Assembly: GCA_052144935.1 (NCBI GenBank)
Contig: JBKQPR010000012.1
Coordinates: 1 to 42,607, forward strand
Length of the DNA: 42,607 bases
Reading direction: 5' to 3'
Source: JOPF133 sp052144935
GTDB taxonomy: Bacteria; Acidobacteriota; Terriglobia; Bryobacterales; Bryobacteraceae
In this document: in pieces, positions 8,875 to 18,060 of the stretch
How positions within the stretch are numbered: the first letter of the stretch is position 1
Layout: each line of letters starts with the position of its first letter
The notes under the pieces: generated by a model
Told to the model about the DNA's origin: nothing
Seen by the model: only the letters and a program-made list of their open reading frames with translations
Databases searched by the model: none
Program-made: the position numbers and the translations under genes

Positions 8875-9705
8875 CTACGGGCGCTCTCCGCGCGCGAGCC
8901 GGGCGTTGATGTCGTCTAAGAGCGGCATCACATCGCCGATGCCGTCCACCACGTAGTGCGCTCCCGACTGTTGCATCCGCTGATAGGCCTTGGCCAGCCT
9001 GGCTTTGAGAAGTTCCGGATCCAACGCCGCAATCTGCTCCTCGGTCAGGCCTAACTCGTTTCCGGTCTTGGCCAGCCCGATGGTCCACATGCTGGCATTG
9101 AGTCCTTCGTCGATGTCCGGCAGCGTATCGCCGATCTTCACGATGGCTTCCATGGGATAGATCTGCAGGTTGATGGCGTTTTGCAGGCACATGTACGGAT
9201 GAGGCCTGCCGGCCGGCACCTGGGTGGCGCAAACCGTGGAATCCGGCACGTAACCGCGCCGCGCGGCTTCGGCCAGCAACACGGTCATCATCTCCTCGGT
9301 GTAGCCGGTGGTCGAACCAATCTTGAGGCCGCGGCGGCGCATTTCAGCTACCGTGTCGAGCGTCCCCGGAATCAGGCCGGCATAATCCGCCAGGCACGCG
9401 AGCTGTAAGGGAATGAAGTCGCGGAACATCTCCTCGACGTCGCACTCGTTTGGCTCGCGCCCATGCGTGGCCTTCCACCGCTGGGCTACGTTCTCGTTCT
9501 TCGAGATTTGCCGGATGTGAACCTTCTTGTGAGCGCCCATCGGCCCGCGGGCCTCTTGGATGGAGATCTCCACTCCCTTTCGTTTGTAGACCTCCATGAA
9601 GACCACCGCGGGGGCGAAACAGCCATAATCCATGGTTGTTCCGGCCCAATCGAGCAACACGGCTTTCAACGAGCCGCGGTAAGTACGCTGAAAAACGAAG
9701 TCCAT
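8875..9705 (-). CDS. phnX: Phosphonoacetaldehyde hydrolase
   Basis: A 276-residue HAD-superfamily enzyme that cleaves the C-P bond of phosphonoacetaldehyde to acetaldehyde and phosphate. The nucleophile motif DWAGT (Asp at residue 19) is present. The cap-domain Schiff-base lysine lies in GPMGAHKKVH (Lys 60 by alignment with known PhnX). Further motifs are the HAD segment STTGYT, GRPHPYM, and the acidic motif KIGDTLPDIDEGLNA. Length matches the family (about 265-280). It lies 44 bp downstream of phnW on the same strand, so transaminase and hydrolase form the standard two-step 2-aminoethylphosphonate pathway. An AAGAAG sequence precedes the ATG. Confidence 0.95.
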   Translation of the reverse strand: MDFVFQRTYRGSLKAVLLDWAGTTMDYGCFAPAVVFMEVYKRKGVEISIQEARGPMGAHKKVHIRQISKNENVAQRWKATHGREPNECDVEEMFRDFIPLQLACLADYAGLIPGTLDTVAEMRRRGLKIGSTTGYTEEMMTVLLAEAARRGYVPDSTVCATQVPAGRPHPYMCLQNAINLQIYPMEAIVKIGDTLPDIDEGLNASMWTIGLAKTGNELGLTEEQIAALDPELLKARLAKAYQRMQQSGAHYVVDGIGDVMPLLDDINARLARGERP

Positions 9706-9749
9706 CGTTGTCTTCTTATCCTTTTTTTGAACTCAATTGCGGCTGCGGC

Positions 9750-10922
9750 TTACAAGGCGATGCCGCACGCCTCTCTGGACCGGGTCAAATCGACTCCCAT
9801 CCCGGCCAGCGTGGATTGGATCGCAGCCAGCAGATCCTGGACATCGCTTGGAAAAATCCGGCCGATGTGGCCAATCCGGAAACAGTTCCCCTTGCTGACC
9901 TTGCCCGGATAGATTACGTAGCCTTTCTCGTTGAGACGCGCGTAAAACTCCGCAAAGCGAAAGTTAGGATCGTCCGGATAGAGGAAAGATGTGATGATAT
10001 AACTCTGCAGCTCGGGCGCCAGGTACTCCTGGAAACCCATCGCCCGCATTCCGTCAATCAGCGTCCGGTAATTCTGGCGGTATCGGGCGGCGCGCGCCTC
10101 CACGCCTCCTTCCTGTTCGAGTTCCAGGAGGGCCTGATGAAAGGCCAGCAGCGCGTGGGTCGGCGGCGTGAAGCGGAACTGGCCATCCAGTTCCAAACCC
10201 CTCCATTGCGCCAGCAGGTCCAGGCTCAGGCTGCGGGCGAAGCCCTCGGTGGCCAGCAGCGCTTCCCGGCGCGCCAGCACAAAGGCGAAGCCTGGAACGC
10301 CTTCAATGCACTTATTGGCCGAAGAGACCAGGTAGTCGATCGAGCAATCGGCCAGGTTGAGCGGCACGGCGCCGAAACTGCTCATGGCGTCGACGAAGTA
10401 GAGGCGATGGAAGCGTCTGACCACCGCGCCTATTTCCCGGATCGGGTTCAGAATGCCGGTGGTGGTTTCGCAGTGAACGACGGCCACGTGGGTAATCGCG
10501 GCATCGCGTTCCAGCGCGATCTCGACTTCGCGCACATTGGCCGCTTGTGTCTCCGGAAAGGTAGGCGCGGCTACGTCGATCCTGAGCACATGGGCGATCT
10601 GCTCGATACGCCTTCCATACGCTCCGTTGATGACCACGAGCATCTTGCCGCCCGTGGGTACGGTTGAAGAAATCACCGATTCCAGCGCAAACGTGCCGCT
10701 GCCTTGCATGGGTATGGCTTCGTATCCTCCGTCCGATGCACTGTCCAAAGCCCCGCCCAACACGAGGAGTCTCTGGCGGATTTCCCGCACGATATGGATA
10801 AACCCGGTATCGCGCGACCCTAAGTCTCGCAGCATCGCCTGCTTGACGGTCCGGCTCGTAGTCAACGGGCCCGGAGTAAATAGCACTTTGTCCTTGTAAC
10901 GATCGAGAAATTGCTCTTCCAT
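9750..10922 (-). CDS. phnW: 2-aminoethylphosphonate:pyruvate aminotransferase
   Basis: A 390-residue fold-type I PLP aminotransferase converting 2-aminoethylphosphonate and pyruvate to phosphonoacetaldehyde and alanine. Visible family motifs are LFTPGPLTTSRTVKQAML and SRDTGFIHIVREIR at the N-terminus, MQGSGTFALESVI, and HCETTTGILNPI. FVDAMSSFGA carries the cofactor Asp, and the PLP lysine is in SSANKCIEGVPG (about residue 204). Length is usual, perhaps with a slightly extended C-terminus after the last family motifs. The neighbours, PhnX downstream and an OPA-type transporter upstream, support catabolic use of AEP as nitrogen, carbon or phosphorus source. An AAGGGA ribosome-binding site is weakly placed about 12 bases before the ATG. 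Confidence 0.95.
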   Translation of the reverse strand: MEEQFLDRYKDKVLFTPGPLTTSRTVKQAMLRDLGSRDTGFIHIVREIRQRLLVLGGALDSASDGGYEAIPMQGSGTFALESVISSTVPTGGKMLVVINGAYGRRIEQIAHVLRIDVAAPTFPETQAANVREVEIALERDAAITHVAVVHCETTTGILNPIREIGAVVRRFHRLYFVDAMSSFGAVPLNLADCSIDYLVSSANKCIEGVPGFAFVLARREALLATEGFARSLSLDLLAQWRGLELDGQFRFTPPTHALLAFHQALLELEQEGGVEARAARYRQNYRTLIDGMRAMGFQEYLAPELQSYIITSFLYPDDPNFRFAEFYARLNEKGYVIYPGKVSKGNCFRIGHIGRIFPSDVQDLLAAIQSTLAGMGVDLTRSREACGIAL

Positions 10923-10946
10923 GACGATTGATTCCCTTTCAACGCC

Positions 10947-12293
10947 TTACGCCGGCGCCTTCCGCGGGACCTCCCGATTCCACTCGGTGGCCAGGAGCGT
11001 ACCACCTATCGCCGCCAGAATTACAAATCCGTAGAATAGATTATCCCAGCCATACTTGCCGGCGACGTAAGCAACCAGGTACGGAGAGAAGATCTGCCCG
11101 ACGGACCCGAATCCGCTGATAAACCCGGAAGCCGTTCCTACGCCCCACCTAGCGCCCACGTCCTGTGAAGCGGCGCCTTGCAGCAGCGTATCCGGGCCGA
11201 AGTTCATGATGCCGATCAAGGCGATACTGACGGCCACCCCGAGACGCCCGGTGGCGGCCATTCGCGGATGAATCCAGCACGCCAATGCCAAGCCCCAAAA
11301 CATCATCGCGACAACCGGCAGCCGCCTGGATTGCATCAGCTTATCCGACCAATAGCCGGCTATAATGGCTCCGCCGAACCCGACAAACTCATATAACGAG
11401 GATGTATAGCCTGCCTCGCTCACGGAATAATGAACTTTCTGGGTCAAATAGAGCGGCAGCCAGTATAGAAATGAGTAACGGATGATCTTGGAGAAGGCGC
11501 ACCCTACGGCGATCGCCCATACCAAAGGGTCGGTGAGCATTCGAAAGAAGACCCATCGCCCGGCGCCCGGCCTCGGGGTGGAGGAGTGGGCCGGCCCGCT
11601 CGAATCCACACTCGCCCGGTCGTCGATCTCCGGCAGGCCAACGTCGGACGGCCGGTTCCTGGTGAAAGTGCCATAAGCAATCGCCACCACGGAAAGCAGC
11701 AGCGCCGGCGTCCAGAATCCGCGCTGCCAGGCCGCGCCATTCCAAAGCCAAGCATGGGAGACCACGAAAGTCGCGAAAACAGTTGCCAGGAACCCGCCGA
11801 TTACGTAGTTGGTGGACCACCAGCCCATCACTACGCCGCGCTCCTGGTGGCGGAACCAGGGACCCATGTTCTTGACGAGGCCGGGCCATCCGGCGGACTG
11901 ACCGATACCGTTGGCGAGACACAACACCGTCAGCGCCAACACCCCTGGCATGAAGCCCATCAGGACGTTCACCACGATCGAAAGCAGCAAACCCGCCGTG
12001 ACCGTGAGCCGGCCGCCAAACCGGTCGGCCAGGGGCCCGAAGAAGAATTGGCCGGCCGAATAGAGCAGGCTGTAAAAGAAGATCACATTGGCGAGTTGAA
12101 AGTTCGAGTAGCCAAGGTCCTTCTCGAGCAGCGGCATGACCACGCTGAAGTTGCGCCGGCACAAATAGAACCCGGCATAACCTAACCACGTAATCGCGAA
12201 AATGCGGTAACGCCACAGGCGTGACGATCGATCCGTACTGGCATGCCACACACTCAACTTCAAATGATAGGCGATGGTCCATATGGCCGTCAA
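10947..12293 (-). CDS. MFS transporter, OPA (GlpT/UhpT-like) family, probably phosphonate uptake
   Basis: About 448 residues with roughly 12 hydrophobic segments. The N-terminal pattern ITWLGYAGFYLCRRNFSVVMP is typical of organophosphate:phosphate antiporters. GPLADRFGGRLT and the central loop before residue 240 are MFS hallmarks. It is the first gene of the phn operon, 24 bp upstream of phnW, so import of 2-aminoethylphosphonate or a related phosphonate is a reasonable inference. Start choice is uncertain. No ATG fits; the listed start is TTG, and a GTG at 12251 would give 434 residues while keeping the whole transporter core. No phnSTUV-type ABC importer is seen, which makes this carrier the likely entry route. 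Confidence 0.85.
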   Translation of the reverse strand: MTAIWTIAYHLKLSVWHASTDRSSRLWRYRIFAITWLGYAGFYLCRRNFSVVMPLLEKDLGYSNFQLANVIFFYSLLYSAGQFFFGPLADRFGGRLTVTAGLLLSIVVNVLMGFMPGVLALTVLCLANGIGQSAGWPGLVKNMGPWFRHQERGVVMGWWSTNYVIGGFLATVFATFVVSHAWLWNGAAWQRGFWTPALLLSVVAIAYGTFTRNRPSDVGLPEIDDRASVDSSGPAHSSTPRPGAGRWVFFRMLTDPLVWAIAVGCAFSKIIRYSFLYWLPLYLTQKVHYSVSEAGYTSSLYEFVGFGGAIIAGYWSDKLMQSRRLPVVAMMFWGLALACWIHPRMAATGRLGVAVSIALIGIMNFGPDTLLQGAASQDVGARWGVGTASGFISGFGSVGQIFSPYLVAYVAGKYGWDNLFYGFVILAAIGGTLLATEWNREVPRKAPA

Positions 12294-12395
12294 GCATTCA
12301 TTATTGTCGCCATTTGCGCAGGCCCCGAGCGGAACCCCAGGGTTTCCGGAGCCTTGTCGAATCCGCAGTGGAATGCCAGTATGGCCAAAAATTCC

Positions 12396-12424
12396 TTGAC
12401 TTCAACTCTGATGGCGGATAAAAT
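12396..12424 (+). promoter_or_regulatory. Sigma-70-type promoter for the TonB receptor gene
   Basis: TTGACT (12396-12401) and TAAAAT (12419-12424) are separated by exactly 17 bases, matching the housekeeping consensus at five of six positions in each box. Transcription would begin near 12431, leaving a leader of about 75 bases. This is the best promoter seen by eye in the window. Confidence 0.65.
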
Positions 12425-12466
12425 CTTCCCAAAGAGCTGAGTGCCGTTGTGCCCACCGGAAGGCTG

Positions 12467-12483
12467 GTCTCTCTGTCAGAGAC
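12467..12483. promoter_or_regulatory. Inverted repeat in the leader of the TonB receptor gene
   Basis: GTCTCT (12467-12472), a 5-base centre, then AGAGAC (12478-12483) form a perfect dyad. It lies 22 bases before the ATG and downstream of the predicted promoter. It could be an operator or a short RNA hairpin close to the ribosome-binding site. No regulator can be assigned from sequence alone. Confidence 0.4.
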
Positions 12484-12505
12484 GATCCCCGTGAAAGGAA
12501 GCAAA

Positions 12506-15500
12506 ATGTTGCGAAACGGTTCGATTATTCTGGCTACCAGTCTCTTCTGGCTGGCCTTACCACTTTCTGCCCAAAACGCTCAGGTGAATGGACGGGTCGT
12601 CGACTCGCAAAAGTCTTCGGTGCCAAAGGCCGTGGTGACGCTGACCAACACGGCGACCAATTTTGTGGTCAATACCGAGACCAACGATGAGGGCTATTTC
12701 CAACTACCCCCGGTGATGCCCGGCGGCTACGAGCTGAAGGCGGAAGCCAGAGGGTTCGCAGTCGCGCGGCTGACCGGGATCACGCTGGAGGTTCAGGAAT
12801 CCAAGGTCGTGACCATCGAGTTGCAACCGGCCACCACGCATGAGACCGTCACCGTGACGGACACCGCGCCTGAGCTGACCGTCGACCGCGCCGACCGGAG
12901 CCTCCTGATGGACCACAGTTTTGTCGACGGCATTCCGCTGAGCGTGAGGAACCCGCTGCAGCTCATCAACTTCAGCGTCGGCGTGACCGTCGGCGACGAC
13001 GGCCTTTCCGGAACCAATACCAGCAGCGAAAGCCGTACCAATACCTTCCGCATCAATGGCGCACTGGGAGCCACTACCGACATCCTGATCGACGGCGCCA
13101 CGGACACCACGTCGTACTACAATCAGGCGGCCGGCATACCGGGAGTCGACGCAGTCCGGGAGTACCGCGTATACACGGATGCCTACGCTCCCGAGTTTGG
13201 CCGCACCAGTGGCGGCATAGTCACTTATGCTCTGAAATCCGGGACCAATCAGATCCACGGGTCGGCATTCGAGTATCTTCGCAACAGCGACATGGATGCG
13301 GAGGGATTCAATGGCGACAAAGCAGGCCTGGCAAAGCCGGCCTTCCGGAGAAACCAGTTCGGCGGCACAGTGGGCGGTCCCGTGTTCCTCCCCAAGCTTT
13401 ACAACGGCCGCAACAAGACCTTTTTCTTCGTGTCCTATGACGGTCTTCGCGATTCCTCCCAAGGCTCCTTCACGGGCACCTTGCCGACGGCCCTGGAGCG
13501 CACCGGGAATTTTTCCAAGACCTTCCAATCCAATGGAACTCAGATCGTCATCTACGACCCGAGCACGACCACCCAGAACTCCGCTGGAGCGTACATCCGC
13601 ACGGCGTTTCCCGGCAATATCATCCCCGCCTCGGAGTTCAACCCGATCGCGCAGAAACTGCTCACTTACTATCCGCTGCCGGACCAGCCGGGAATCGGCC
13701 AGAGCGATTCGAGTAACTTTTTCTCAAACGCCCCCGGCACGGATACCAACGATCGGCTGGACGTGCGCATGGATGAGCAGTTGTCCAGCAAGCAAAGCCT
13801 TTTCGGCCATTTCAGCCATTTCGCCAACCACATTTATTACAGCAACTACTACGGCAACGGACTGGCGCCAGAGGATGCCCCCGACCGCATCCCTGGAATC
13901 AATCTTGTCTTGGGGCATGTCTGGTCCATCTCGCCGTCTTTGGTTCTGGAACAGCATTTCTCCTACGCGCATAGCGAGTCTCAGCGCAATGAATCTTTGC
14001 ACGTCGCTCCCGCATCGTTGGGGTTCCCCAGCAGCATTCTGCCGGGCCTGACCGGGGAGATGAGCCCCTCCCTCTCCATAGGATCGTACAGCGGCCTGGG
14101 CGACTATTACCCATACGAAAGAAACCGGTCCTCGGTCTATCAGTACCGCGGCGATCTTTCCTGGCTGCGCGGGCGTCACACCTTCAAGTTCGGCGTCGAC
14201 CTGCGAGATTACCCCACGTCCCTCTACGATCCGGAGCAAATGACGATTAACGCGACCGGCTCCTTCACCGGAGGTCCCAACGCCAATTCGGCCGCCTCGG
14301 CTTCCAGTAGCGGTATCGCAGACCTGCTCTTGGGCGCGGCGCAGGTCCAGAGCGGCTACGAGCCGCAGACCATCTCCTATCATTTGTACTACGGCGCTTA
14401 CGCGCAGGACGTCCTGAGGGTCACCCAGAAACTCACCGTGACCTTCGGTGTGCGCTGGAGCTATGAAACTGGCGAAGTGGAAAACCACAACCAGTTGAAC
14501 TACATCAACCTGAACTCGCCTTCGCCGATCGCTTCCCAGGTTCCGCAATTTCCCGGACTGAAAGGGGGCATCGGCATTCCCGGATTAAACGGAACCAGCA
14601 ACAGTTTGCAGATCGCATCGTCGCACTTCGATCCGCGGCTGGGCGCAAGCTACGCCTTGAACTCGAAGACCATCATCCACGCTGGTTACGGAATGTTTCA
14701 CATGCCCGCGGCCGCTTGGGAGCAATACCCGGATGCGTTGGGCACCACGCGTCTGTCTAACTCCATCGTGGCGCAGCCGAATGGAGTGACGCCGCTGTTC
14801 AATTTGAGCAACCCGTTTCCGGCAGGGCTGCCCGCACCCTGGGGCGGCAGCGCCGGCCTCGCGATCGCTCTGGGACAGACCATCCAAGGGCCGCTGCGGA
14901 CCCAGAGCATCACTTATATGAATAACTGGTCCTTCGATATTCAGCGCCAACTGCCCGGGAAGTTCGTCGTCACCACCGCCTACGCCGGGAATACCGGCGT
15001 TCACCTGCCGACTCCGATCGATTTCAACCAGCTCCCCCCGAGCGATCTCGTTATGGGTAACGCTCTCTTAGCCGTAGTCAGCAACCCGTTTTACGGCGTC
15101 ATCACCGATCCCAGTTCCACGTTAAGCCTGCCCACCGTGCAGGCGTCGCAGCTCCTCCGCCCTTACCCCCAATTTCTCGACGTCGGGGCGATCAATGTCG
15201 GGGCGGGACACTCCTCTTATAACGCCGGGCAACTCACCGTGGAGCGGCGTTTCGGGAATGGTCTGACGACTCTGCTCGGATACTCGTTCAGCAAGACACT
15301 CGACAACGTCGGCGACATGACCGACGTGGCCGGCGCTCAGCATGGATTCCAGAATTACTATTGTTTCAGTTGCGACAAGTCCCGAGCCGATCAGGACGTG
15401 AACCAATCGGCGCGATGGAGTACGGAATATGAGTTGCCTTTCGGTCCCGGGAAGTCCCATTTGAACCACGGCGTCGCGTCAAATGCGCTGGGAGGCTGGG

Positions 15501-15976
15501 CGCTGGGCACATTCCTTACCATGAATACCGGCCAGCCGGTTTATGTCACTTCTACCAACAATTCCAACGACCCGGGGGCCGGGTGGCATCCCGACGGCAC
15601 CGGCAACTACCTGCGGCCGAATGCCACTGGAATCTCCGCGGCGCTACCCGGCGGTCCAAAGATCTGCAATAACTGCGAGTACTTCAACACCGCGGCGTTT
15701 TCCAAAACTCCGGAATTCGCTCTCGGCAACGTGAGCCGTTACCTTCCCGACGTAAGTAATCCGACCGGCTGGAACTGGGACATGCTGCTCGAGAAACGGT
15801 TCGCGATCCGCGAGCGCTATCGGGTGACCTTCCGCGCCGAGTTTTTGAACGCCCTCAATGAGGTGAGATTCTCCGGGCCGACCACCAGCATTACGTCGGC
15901 CAGTTTCGGGTACATTTCGCTCAGCCAGGCCAACACTCCGCGCAATGTACAATTGAGCTTGCGCACGACCTTTTAG
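12506..15976 (+). CDS. TonB-dependent receptor with CarboxypepD_reg domain (Oar-like)
   Basis: About 1156 residues from the ATG preceded by AAAGGAAG; an in-frame upstream extension lacks signal-peptide character. A signal peptide (ILATSLFWLALPLSAQ) leads into a carboxypeptidase-regulatory-like domain (VNGRVVDSQKSSVPKAVVTL, about residues 24-105). A plug region follows (ILIDGATDTTSYYN; EYRVYTDAYAPEFGRTSGG), then a long beta-barrel ending in an aromatic residue (SLRTTF), as outer-membrane proteins do. Length and order match the expanded Oar-like receptors of Acidobacteria. The substrate is unknown. The amidohydrolase starts 16 bp downstream and is probably co-transcribed, so receptor and enzyme may handle the same compound. 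Confidence 0.93.
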   Translation: MLRNGSIILATSLFWLALPLSAQNAQVNGRVVDSQKSSVPKAVVTLTNTATNFVVNTETNDEGYFQLPPVMPGGYELKAEARGFAVARLTGITLEVQESKVVTIELQPATTHETVTVTDTAPELTVDRADRSLLMDHSFVDGIPLSVRNPLQLINFSVGVTVGDDGLSGTNTSSESRTNTFRINGALGATTDILIDGATDTTSYYNQAAGIPGVDAVREYRVYTDAYAPEFGRTSGGIVTYALKSGTNQIHGSAFEYLRNSDMDAEGFNGDKAGLAKPAFRRNQFGGTVGGPVFLPKLYNGRNKTFFFVSYDGLRDSSQGSFTGTLPTALERTGNFSKTFQSNGTQIVIYDPSTTTQNSAGAYIRTAFPGNIIPASEFNPIAQKLLTYYPLPDQPGIGQSDSSNFFSNAPGTDTNDRLDVRMDEQLSSKQSLFGHFSHFANHIYYSNYYGNGLAPEDAPDRIPGINLVLGHVWSISPSLVLEQHFSYAHSESQRNESLHVAPASLGFPSSILPGLTGEMSPSLSIGSYSGLGDYYPYERNRSSVYQYRGDLSWLRGRHTFKFGVDLRDYPTSLYDPEQMTINATGSFTGGPNANSAASASSSGIADLLLGAAQVQSGYEPQTISYHLYYGAYAQDVLRVTQKLTVTFGVRWSYETGEVENHNQLNYINLNSPSPIASQVPQFPGLKGGIGIPGLNGTSNSLQIASSHFDPRLGASYALNSKTIIHAGYGMFHMPAAAWEQYPDALGTTRLSNSIVAQPNGVTPLFNLSNPFPAGLPAPWGGSAGLAIALGQTIQGPLRTQSITYMNNWSFDIQRQLPGKFVVTTAYAGNTGVHLPTPIDFNQLPPSDLVMGNALLAVVSNPFYGVITDPSSTLSLPTVQASQLLRPYPQFLDVGAINVGAGHSSYNAGQLTVERRFGNGLTTLLGYSFSKTLDNVGDMTDVAGAQHGFQNYYCFSCDKSRADQDVNQSARWSTEYELPFGPGKSHLNHGVASNALGGWALGTFLTMNTGQPVYVTSTNNSNDPGAGWHPDGTGNYLRPNATGISAALPGGPKICNNCEYFNTAAFSKTPEFALGNVSRYLPDVSNPTGWNWDMLLEKRFAIRERYRVTFRAEFLNALNEVRFSGPTTSITSASFGYISLSQANTPRNVQLSLRTTF

Positions 15977-15992
15977 AGGGAAAGGCAGACCA

Positions 15993-17729
15993 TTGCTCCG
16001 CATCGTCGTTTTCCTGCTGGCCGCCGGCGCGGCTTTCGGCGCGGACCTGATCGTGGTCAACGCCAACGTTATCACGGTCGACAAGTCCAAACCACAAGCG
16101 GAGGCGTTCGCCGTCGAAAACGGGCGTTTTTCCGCGATCGGAACCAACGCCGAAATCCGGCGCCTGGCCACTCGGTCGACCAAGGTCCTCGATCTCAAGG
16201 GCAAGACGGTGACGCCCGGCTTCAACGACGTACACCTTCACCCGCGCGCGGTCTTTCCGGACGACTCCCCATACTCGACGCCCTGGCTCGGTCCCGACAG
16301 AGTCAAGAACATGGACGAGCTGATTGCGGCATTGAAGAGGAAAGCCGCCCGGACCCCCACCGGCCTGCTCGTCGCCGGCGATCGCTATGACGATATTTCG
16401 CTGGGCCGCCATCCCAACCGGCACGATCTCGACAAGGCCTCCACGGACCATCCCATCAGCATCACGCATGCTTCAGGACACGTCATCGCGGTCAATTCGT
16501 ACATGCTGGAGGCTTCCGGCATAACCAAAGATACCAAGGACCCTCCCGGCGGATCGTTCGATCGCGATCCGGACGGCACTCCCAACGGTGTGATTCGCGA
16601 AGGCGCGAGACGGCTTTTGAAGCACTCGTCCGCGCCCCCGGTTCCTCCGGATGAGGAGATCGCCGGCCTGGTGCGGTGTTTCAAGGAATACGCCAGCCGC
16701 GGCCTTACCAGCGTCGGGATGGCCGGCGGCAGCCCCGAATCCCTACGCCACCTGGAGGCCGCGCGAGCCTCCGGAAATCCGGAGCGCGTCGGGTTCATGT
16801 TCCTGGAGACGCATTTTCCCGCCGTCGCGGTGCTCGGGTTGAAGAGCGGCTTTGGCGACGACCTGCTGCGCCTGACCTCCATCAAGGTGTTCCACGGCAA
16901 TTCGCTCAGTGGACGAACCGCGTGGCTGAACGAGCCTTACTCGGACCGGCCGGGTTACTACGGCATTCCTCCGGCGCGTTCCCAGGAGGATCTCGATAAG
17001 GCCTTCCAACAGATGCACGACGCCGGCTGGCAGATCGCGACGCACTCCAACGGAGATCGCGAGATCGCCATGGTTCTGACCGCCATCGAGCGCGCCCAGG
17101 CGAAAAATCCCCGCCCCGACCCGCGCCATCGTATCGAACACGCCAGCGTCATGAATCAGGCGCTGCTGGATCGGGCCAAGAAGGACGGCGTGATTCTGGT
17201 TTTTCATTCCTACATGTGGGAGCACGGCGAGAAGCTCGAATCGTTTGGCGAGAAGCGTCTGGCCATGATTCATCCTTACCGCACCGCGATCGATATGGGA
17301 ATCCCTGTTGCCGGCCACTCCGATTCGACGGTCTCGGCGGCCGACCCGCTGCTGCGCATCCAGGACATGGTGACGCGCCGCGGATCGAACGGCAAGGAGT
17401 ACGGCGCCAATCAAAGGGTCACCGTGGATGAAGCCATCAAGGTGTGGACGCTGGACGGCGCCTACGCGACCTTCGAAGAGAATATCAAAGGCTCCATCAC
17501 GCCCGGCAAACTGGCCGACTTTGTGGTGCTCGCTGCCGATCCGCGGAAAGTTTCACCCTTGGCGATCAAGGACATCGTGGTGGATTCCACTTACGTCGGC
17601 GGCAAGCCGGTATCCTCGGCTCCGGCCGGCGCGAACCTTGCGCGCCGTCTCCCGCCGTTTCCGCCGTTCGGCATATTCGGCGATGGAGACGAAGACGAGA
17701 ACGAATTCCAGAGCCAGACGGGCCAATAG
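15993..17729 (+). CDS. Exported amidohydrolase, YtcJ-like (Amidohydro_3)
   Basis: A 578-residue metal-dependent hydrolase with a signal peptide (VVFLLAAGAAFGA). The start is TTG, preceded by a GAGGGAAAGG ribosome-binding site. It has the amidohydrolase hallmarks: N-terminal beta-sandwich (DLIVVNANVITVDKSKPQAEA), metal-binding HLH in PGFNDVHLHPR, THASGH, HSNGDREIA, HRIEHASVM and the late Asp in AGHSDSTVS. The C-terminal sandwich (GKLADFVVLAADPRKV) closes the fold. Relatives hydrolyse amides, formamides or cyclic imides, and the substrate cannot be read from sequence. The extreme C-terminus is acidic (FGDGDEDENEF). It follows the TonB receptor by 16 bp. Confidence 0.9.
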   Translation: MLRIVVFLLAAGAAFGADLIVVNANVITVDKSKPQAEAFAVENGRFSAIGTNAEIRRLATRSTKVLDLKGKTVTPGFNDVHLHPRAVFPDDSPYSTPWLGPDRVKNMDELIAALKRKAARTPTGLLVAGDRYDDISLGRHPNRHDLDKASTDHPISITHASGHVIAVNSYMLEASGITKDTKDPPGGSFDRDPDGTPNGVIREGARRLLKHSSAPPVPPDEEIAGLVRCFKEYASRGLTSVGMAGGSPESLRHLEAARASGNPERVGFMFLETHFPAVAVLGLKSGFGDDLLRLTSIKVFHGNSLSGRTAWLNEPYSDRPGYYGIPPARSQEDLDKAFQQMHDAGWQIATHSNGDREIAMVLTAIERAQAKNPRPDPRHRIEHASVMNQALLDRAKKDGVILVFHSYMWEHGEKLESFGEKRLAMIHPYRTAIDMGIPVAGHSDSTVSAADPLLRIQDMVTRRGSNGKEYGANQRVTVDEAIKVWTLDGAYATFEENIKGSITPGKLADFVVLAADPRKVSPLAIKDIVVDSTYVGGKPVSSAPAGANLARRLPPFPPFGIFGDGDEDENEFQSQTGQ

Positions 17730-17800
17730 CCGAGTTAGGAACCGCGCAAGAATAAGTTGTACGCTTGGCTGAATGGCAGGCGTGGCGCAGGCTCTCAGAT

Positions 17801-17896
17801 GGCTCTCAGCCTGCTGCGTCGGCACTCGTGCCGACGCCCGTCGTCCTAGGGCCGCAAAAGCGTCGAGTCGAGGCTCGACGCTGCAGGCTGAGAGCC
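17801..17896. repeat. Palindromic dispersed repeat, copy A
   Basis: A 96-bp element bounded by perfect 14-bp inverted arms, GGCTCTCAGCCTGC and GCAGGCTGAGAGCC. It contains two inner dyads (CGGCAC-TC-GTGCCG, and CGTCGAG with CTCGACG) and the block GGGCCGCAAAAGCGTCGAG. The same modules recur in the same order near the right end of the window (copy B). The sequence just left of it, GTGGCGCAGGCTCTCAG, is also shared. It has no coding content of its own. Probably a REP/MITE-like element. Confidence 0.8.
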
Positions 17897-18008
17897 AGCG
17901 TCCTTTGGAATCGGTGACAGCGGTGGGTGCGACTACCAGCGGAACGGTGCTTTTGAACTGCGCCCAGCCGGCGCAAGCAAGCACGAGGATAGCGGCGGCA
18001 ACACGCAT
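17897..18008 (-). pseudogene. Truncated N-terminus of a VWFA-related secreted protein
   Basis: From the ATG at 18008 the minus strand encodes a signal peptide (MRVAAAILVLACAGWAQ). It is followed by FKSTVPLVVAPTAVTDSKGR, which matches my recollection of the opening of TIGR03436-type acidobacterial proteins (normally continuing into a VxDLxxxDF-like stretch). At that point the reading frame runs straight into palindromic repeat A, and no further VWFA sequence follows. I read it as a gene cut by the repeat or by a rearrangement at the repeat. Confidence 0.55.
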
Positions 18009-18060
18009 TGGGAAAAGCCCTGCACCTCTTGGGCCAACAACTGGGGCAGGCTCTCAGGTT

